Source of the DNA: Latrodectus hesperus | Taxonomy: Eukaryota > Arthropoda > Arachnida > Araneae > Theridiidae | Direction: 5' to 3' | NCBI GenBank assembly: GCA_037975125.1 | Contig: CM075858.1 | Location: forward strand, 63,058,140 to 63,122,139 | DNA length: 64,000 bases | Shown: in pieces, positions 58,751-64,000 of the stretch | Numbering within the stretch: position 1 is the stretch's first letter | How the letters are laid out: every line of letters starts with the position of its first letter | Position numbers and translations under genes: made by a program | The notes under the pieces: generated by a model | What the model was told of the DNA's origin: nothing | The model's database searches: none | Seen by the model: only the letters and a program-made list of their open reading frames with translations

Positions 58751-59062
58751 TGGTTACAAACATGCATCAAAGGCGATTCCATCAATACGTATCGGTGAAT
58801 AATACCAGGGTAAACGAGGCTGATCGGAAAGCCATTGGTGCAAAGGCTGAAGACAAGAGATTACATAGTTCCTTCCGCCACTGTCATTTTAAGCACCCCG
58901 AAGCGTGGATGGACATGTCTTTGACCTTTGCTCGCCACGCCCTTGCCTTTTCACAACAAGTGAACTTTTATTACGGAGGACAAGTAGATTTAATGTCCGA
59001 ATTATTTTTCCCCCATCACGTTTTGTGTAGAAGGATTGTAAATGTCCATGCGAAGATTTAAG
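58750..59062. other. Higher-complexity island, open on both strands
   Basis: The stretch is less AT-rich, with a 103-codon plus frame (...MDMSLTFARHALAFSQQVNF...) and a 60-codon minus frame. Neither is recognised and neither has a clear splice context. It may be an exon of an unidentified gene, a conserved regulatory element, or a repeat with no second copy here. Confidence 0.3.
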
Positions 59063-59364
59063 GGTTTGCATTAAATTTGAATTATTAAAATAAAATATTC
59101 CTAAAAGCGATACAGGAATTCAGGAATTGGAGAGTATTTTGTTGAATTAAATAAGAGTCACCTATGCGATCATTAAAATCATATTTTGTAATGATTGAAA
59201 GTTTCCGCTGAAATTTCAATATTTTATTAAACATGTCATAGAATTGAGTCCTTTAAAAATATTGTTTTATTTGTAATGTTTCCTCCTTCATTTTTTTTTT
59301 CAAAAAAATGGAATTTTTTACGCAACTATCAAATTTTAAGAAATGCGAAATATTTTATTTGTTT

Positions 59365-59525
59365 GTGGTTAAGGCCACTTTTTGCAGATGAGAACTAAAT
59401 CAACCAAAGCCCTGGTTTAAAATAAATTCCTAACCGTTATAAATATCCCTACTCGAGGTGAGAATTGAATTCGCAAACTCTTGAAGGGTAGGTCAGAGAA
59501 CTCGGCTACCACCAACTCGGCTAGA
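59365..59525 (-). repeat. SINE, family A
   Basis: Body CACTTTTTGCAGATGAGAAC and TTTAAAATAAATTCCTAACCG, B box GCGAATTCAATTCTC on the minus strand, head with GCCGAGTTGG. A small internal duplication (CTCGGCTACCACCAACTCGGCTA) lies at the head end. Confidence 0.6.
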
Positions 59526-61159
59526 ATACAAAAGAATTGATTATATTCAATTATTTTAATTATTTAAATAAATATATACTTTTTCAAAACATAGAAATTG
59601 ACTGAATAAAATTGCATCACGATGTTCAATGGAACCACTTTAATTACCTGCTGCACCTTATGGGTATTTTCTTTTACCAAGTGATTTCGTAACACAAGTG
59701 AAATATCCCGATAGTGATTAATATTCAACTGTTTTGCAGATTTCTCATAACTTTCATGAGATATTCCTTTTTCTGTGGTCAACTAATTGTGGTTTTCGAT
59801 AGGTGTACACTGCAATAAATTATGTTACTCATCTAATTTCTCATCGTTCAAGATGTTTTATCTTGATATCTATTCCAATCCGATGTCCTTTAATGAAATC
59901 TTAGAATAGTTGTAGTAGTTGCTTAATTATTAGGCAGTTTTTTCTTAACAAAACCATAATACGCTATGATAATAATATTATGGTGATTTTTTAGAAAACA
60001 TTTTACCATTTTGGTTTGGCTGTTAATAATTATTTTTTTATATATATTTTAATGTAAGTGATTTTTTAATCATTTTATATTTACTGAAGAAAAAAAAAAT
60101 TTAAAGCTCCAAAACAATGTTAAATTTAATGTTTAATTAAAATTGTTATTTGTTGCTTTAAAAAAATATATCTTTTTTGATGTGGTTTTAAATTTCCAAG
60201 GTAAAACATATGAAGATAAATTTGGAGGAACAAAATTATAAATTGGATTTTTCAAAGGACTATGAAAAAAAATCACAAATTTTTACCTTAAAAATATATT
60301 AAAAATACAAAGCACCTAAATGAATTTAGATTTTATTTAAATATTGCAAAAATCATTTGAATCTTAAAAATATGTGTTTATCTCGCGATTTCTTTAAGTT
60401 TCTCGTGTGCTTTGCATTTTGTACAGTGAATTAAAACATAAAATTTTGCTCATTTGTATGCCGAATGTCTGCAACGTAAGGAATGGGAAGAAATATGCAA
60501 AATTGTCCTTTTTTTTAAAAAGAGGCAACATGTTTGGTTGCAGAACTCACGGAGCAAACAAACAGAAATAACTCACATCCAGGCCTTGAATAACAAGGTA
60601 TACATATTCTCACTTCCTCTTTAGGCAGTTAAATGGAAATGAAGGCACCGCAATTTTCTTCCATTTCAGGCAACAAAATGTTTGGTTATTTTTTGTGCAT
60701 CGTGACAAAATTTAAAATTATTTAAATGGTCTCAAAAAGTTTCTTTTAAAAAACACTTAGTAAGCTGCATATTTATGGAGTCTCAATACATAAAAAGATA
60801 GTAAAATATGTAAAATTGTCTACAATTAACAGTTTATTTCTTTAAATAAATGAGTATTGTTACATTTAGAAATTACTTTGTTTTCTATAAATGGATTCCA
60901 AGTTTGAATTTGCTTGTTTATTCTCAAGGTAACTTTGGTCAAGGTTTCTTTCTATGACCACTCCGGCTAATTGATACCTCAGTTGTCAGTATTCTGACTT
61001 TCAGATCAACTGTCCATGAGATGGATTCCCACCTCCGTCGAGGCAGTTAATAGTGGTTCAAAAGCCATTCTAAACTGAAGATATCGATTTCATTAGTCGT
61101 TGTATGAGAATAATGGTAGAGCATTAAACATACAGTTATGTTTTACGCATGAGAATTAA

Positions 61160-61268
61160 TTTGATCAGATAATTTTATCAGATGATCCAAATCACTATAG
61201 ATATCCACACATGAAGAGGGAAGGAACCATAGAACTGAAATCCATAGAACTAGTTATTAAGCTGCCAA
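61160..61268 (-). repeat. Very decayed SINE, family A, tentative
   Basis: The order of CAGATGATCCAAATCACTAT, AGATATCCACACATGAAGAG and AACTGAAATCC corresponds loosely to the family A body and B box. Low certainty. Confidence 0.3.
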
Positions 61269-62039
61269 AACTTATTTTGCAGCCCTATATTTTGCACTAA
61301 TCGTATTTTGTACTTACCACAAAATTAATTAAAAACAGCTTAAGTCTGACCATTTTAATACTTCAAAAATCAAATATAATTTATAGAATGTAATCAAGAT
61401 TTATTTGGAAAATGTGTAAAAATCTGATCTCAGAGTATAGCAAACACAATCTGACAACCAGTAAAAAAAAAACCATATTGTATTTAATCTAAAAATTTAA
61501 ATGTTATATCTATGTGTTGTATCAATAATATTAAACATACTTTTAAATATTTAGTAATCAATTTTAATTTTTCTATCATAGTAGCTACTCTCGAAACATA
61601 ACTGAAATCGGTATAGTTATCAGAATGCTTTAATTTTAATTTTAAACATGAAGACAAAAATGCAGTCATAACTAACTATATCTTGAAGAGAATAGAACAC
61701 ATGCTTTCCAATAAGAATAAAAAAGAAAGTTAATTAGAATTTTATATTATTACCTGTAAACTTAAGAATATTTTTAAGTGACTTCGAAAAATAAGAAACA
61801 CTTGAGTAAATTATAATGCCTACCATAGGTCATCAAAAGAAATGGTATTCTTAACAAAACCCAATTATAAGGATTAAGAATTCCAGTTAAATCCTTAGCC
61901 AACTTAATGCATTATTTAGCTCGAAAGAGTCACTTAAGCTGAAAGACCTTCATTTAGGGAAGCATGTTCTGAAGGGTTTGTGAAACTATATCGTTTATAA
62001 TGCCTGCTGATGTCTTTAAGACCAAGTTTTAATATTCCA

Positions 62040-62290
62040 GGAGTCAAATGACATTAAGTGAGTGACAGTGTTCCTAGTGGTGCCATACACCCCTCCACAG
62101 ATATGAAGGAGAGCTTACGTCATTCCCCCTAATACCCTCATAATTAGAGGGAACCTCATTTATCCAGGGGAGGGTTCATAAATGAGATCGGTCATTTATC
62201 TTCATTAGGTGATAAATGGTGACAAGAAGGAAGGACACTGCGCAGATGCAACACGACAAGACAGGTGGGGGAACAGGCTGGACAATATTT
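62040..62290. other. Higher-complexity island with repeated ATAAATG/CATTTAT motifs
   Basis: This ~250-bp block includes CTCATTTATCC, ATAAATGAGATCGGTCATTTATC and GGTGATAAATGGTGAC, that is four to five GATAAATG/CATTTATC-type sites within 80 bp, plus a CCCCTCC tract. No ORF. It looks like clustered transcription-factor sites (GATA or homeodomain-like), but this is inference. Confidence 0.25.
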
Positions 62291-62729
62291 ATGAAATAAC
62301 TGACTGTTTTTATTTGGTGGTAATATTTCTTGATGGAATTTATACTGAGAGATATTTCTCGCTGAATAATCAGTAACGAAACTAAGAAATCTTATAGAGA
62401 TGCAAGTAATGTATTGCGAATAAAAAATTATCTTCTTAAAAAATGAAATTCCATAATTGCTTGATTCCAGAATAATTTTCTGTTGGTGATATATTGCTAT
62501 ATCAAATTAAAGTCAGCAAATATTTATTTATTTATAAGGAATTATATAAAATTTGAAACGAAATTGAAGTGTTTTATAAAATTTATGAATAAAATTAGGT
62601 ATCTTATATAGAAATTCATCAGCTCTAGTCTTATGCCAAAATAATTGCTCAATTCCATTTTGCAATAATTTCATTGTCGTAATTATATTAATTTCTCTCT
62701 CAATAATTGGCAACGAGAAAGGGAATTTG

Positions 62730-62870
62730 GATTGGTTTGTTTGTCTTTCAACAGACACTCTTTGCACATGAGGGCTAATTAGATCATAATCCATAGTTTA
62801 AAGTAAATTTTGAATCAATACCAACATTAACATCCGAGGTTAGGGAGATAGTTATTCGGGTGACATGGTA
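62730..62870 (-). repeat. SINE, family A
   Basis: Contains GGTTTGTTTGTCTTTCAACAG, TTTGCACATGAGGGCTAATTAG, AGTTTAAAGTAAATTTTGAAT and a decayed head. Confidence 0.6.
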
Positions 62871-64000
62871 AAGAGTGAGTTAAAATATGAAATTGTATAG
62901 TTGCACGTTATTATACTTTACGAGTAAAGTTATCTTCAAAAATCAGCACTTCAATCAATAATCTCGTTCCGAAGGAAGTAAAAAAAATGAAAAAAAAAAT
63001 ATATAAGGCATTGATTTAAAGTTCGTTTGATTAATAAAAGGTACAAAAATTACCCTAAATAAATTTTATTTATGTGTAACATAAGTAAGAAATTAAATAG
63101 CTCACAGAAATTGTTAACCAATTCTTTCAATGCTGAATTCAGGTTTAATGTTTGAAGAGGGCAGAGCTCAATATATTATAAACCTATCCTTGAATGATAA
63201 CAGAAAACATGATCTGATAACAGTAAACAAGATAGCAAAATATCTGTTATTTTTACACAAATAAATAATTAAAAATGAGGCATCTATCTTGTATCTAATC
63301 TTATAAACAACAAAGTTGAAGGCTTACAATTTACAAGATAAACTTAGGAATTTTTTATAAATCCTCTCCAAGAAAATATTTTTTGGGAGTAATCATATGG
63401 TACAAAAACATTACATTTATTTACTTTAAAAATACCTGGATCTATATATTTAATAAATAAAAGTCCATTTTTTCAGAACTAAATATTTTTTTTTGAAAGA
63501 TAAATGTTGAATTAATTTTACTTTCTTGGAAATTTTGAACTAGAAATTTGATAATAAGGATTTTTAAAATCCACTAAGAAAAGAAACTCATTCTTAACAA
63601 TTCAGTAAACATTACATAATCTTTATGCTAAGTTATTTCTTTTCAAATATAACAAATCGCGTAAAAATATATCAAATGTATATATTATCTCTCTCTGTCT
63701 CTCAATACTATAAATCAAACAGATCAAAATATGAATCGAGATGTCAAGCTCTACTTGAGAAAAAGACGTTAGATTCTCGTGCTCGTGTGTACTCTAACCA
63801 TACACAAGCGCGCACGCACATGGTTATCGGAAGAGGAGGAAATTAAACGATTTCCGGCGTAGAGTAAAGAGAAAATTACCTCGTATCATTCAAAGACAAA
63901 CAAGAATTTTTTTCATTTGAACACCCTCTCATTTCCGGTGAGTTAACTACAACCGTATCCACTGAAACCCCCCACCTGAATATGAGCCTCACGATTTTCC
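62871..64000. other. Right flank
   Basis: AT-rich to about 63640, then a more complex end. On the minus strand GATACGAG|GTAATT at 63880 is a fair splice donor preceded by non-AT-rich sequence (63881-64000), which could be a 5' exon of a minus-strand transcript. The plus frame at 63625-63846 has no recognised motif. Confidence 0.3.

Overview
The window reads as intron-rich, very AT-rich nuclear DNA from an arthropod, most likely a spider. Coding exons are short (72-234 bp, apart from one of about 1.76 kb), have canonical GT/AG borders, and are separated by introns of up to about 10 kb. The transposon set (Tc1-type, mariner, piggyBac, RTE-like and R1/Jockey-like LINEs, tRNA-derived SINEs) is what arachnid genomes typically carry. 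No bacterial-style operon, CRISPR array, rRNA or functional tRNA gene was seen.

Two genes can be rebuilt exon by exon with matching intron phases. On the + strand, nine exons between 4889 and 30637 encode the last ~464 residues of a DRC3/LRRC48-like protein (dynein regulatory complex subunit 3; leucine-rich repeats followed by coiled coil). The N-terminal exon or exons were not found. On the - strand, six exons between 43500 and 30796 form a closed reading frame of 840 codons. It has a long serine-rich N-terminal region and two PDZ domains, and resembles the C-terminal PDZ pair of the IL16/PDZD2 family. The two genes are convergent: their stop codons lie about 160 bp apart and their poly(A) signals point at each other.

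Layout: 1-4888 holds a possible exon of an unidentified - strand gene, a Tc1 element and AT-rich DNA. 4889-30637 is DRC3; its introns carry three R1/Jockey-like LINE 3' fragments, an internally deleted piggyBac, an RTE-like LINE remnant with a 333-bp tandem duplication, one SINE, a TA-flanked long-TIR element and a second Tc1 copy. 30796-43500 is the PDZ gene; its 6.7-kb intron holds several SINEs and an unclassified TIR repeat. 43501-64000 has no recognised gene. It contains a mariner fold-back element, two SINE families, a perfect 29-bp-arm hairpin, microsatellites and a few higher-complexity islands that could be 5' exons or regulatory DNA of the PDZ gene.

The two real genes have no obvious joint pathway: DRC3 is axonemal, the PDZ protein is a probable cytoplasmic or membrane-associated scaffold. 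I found no convincing new multi-gene system. The more unusual items are the mariner fold-back, the long perfect hairpin, the piggyBac derivative with repeated subterminal palindromes, the shared catalytic substitution in the two Tc1 copies, and the tail-to-tail gene pair.
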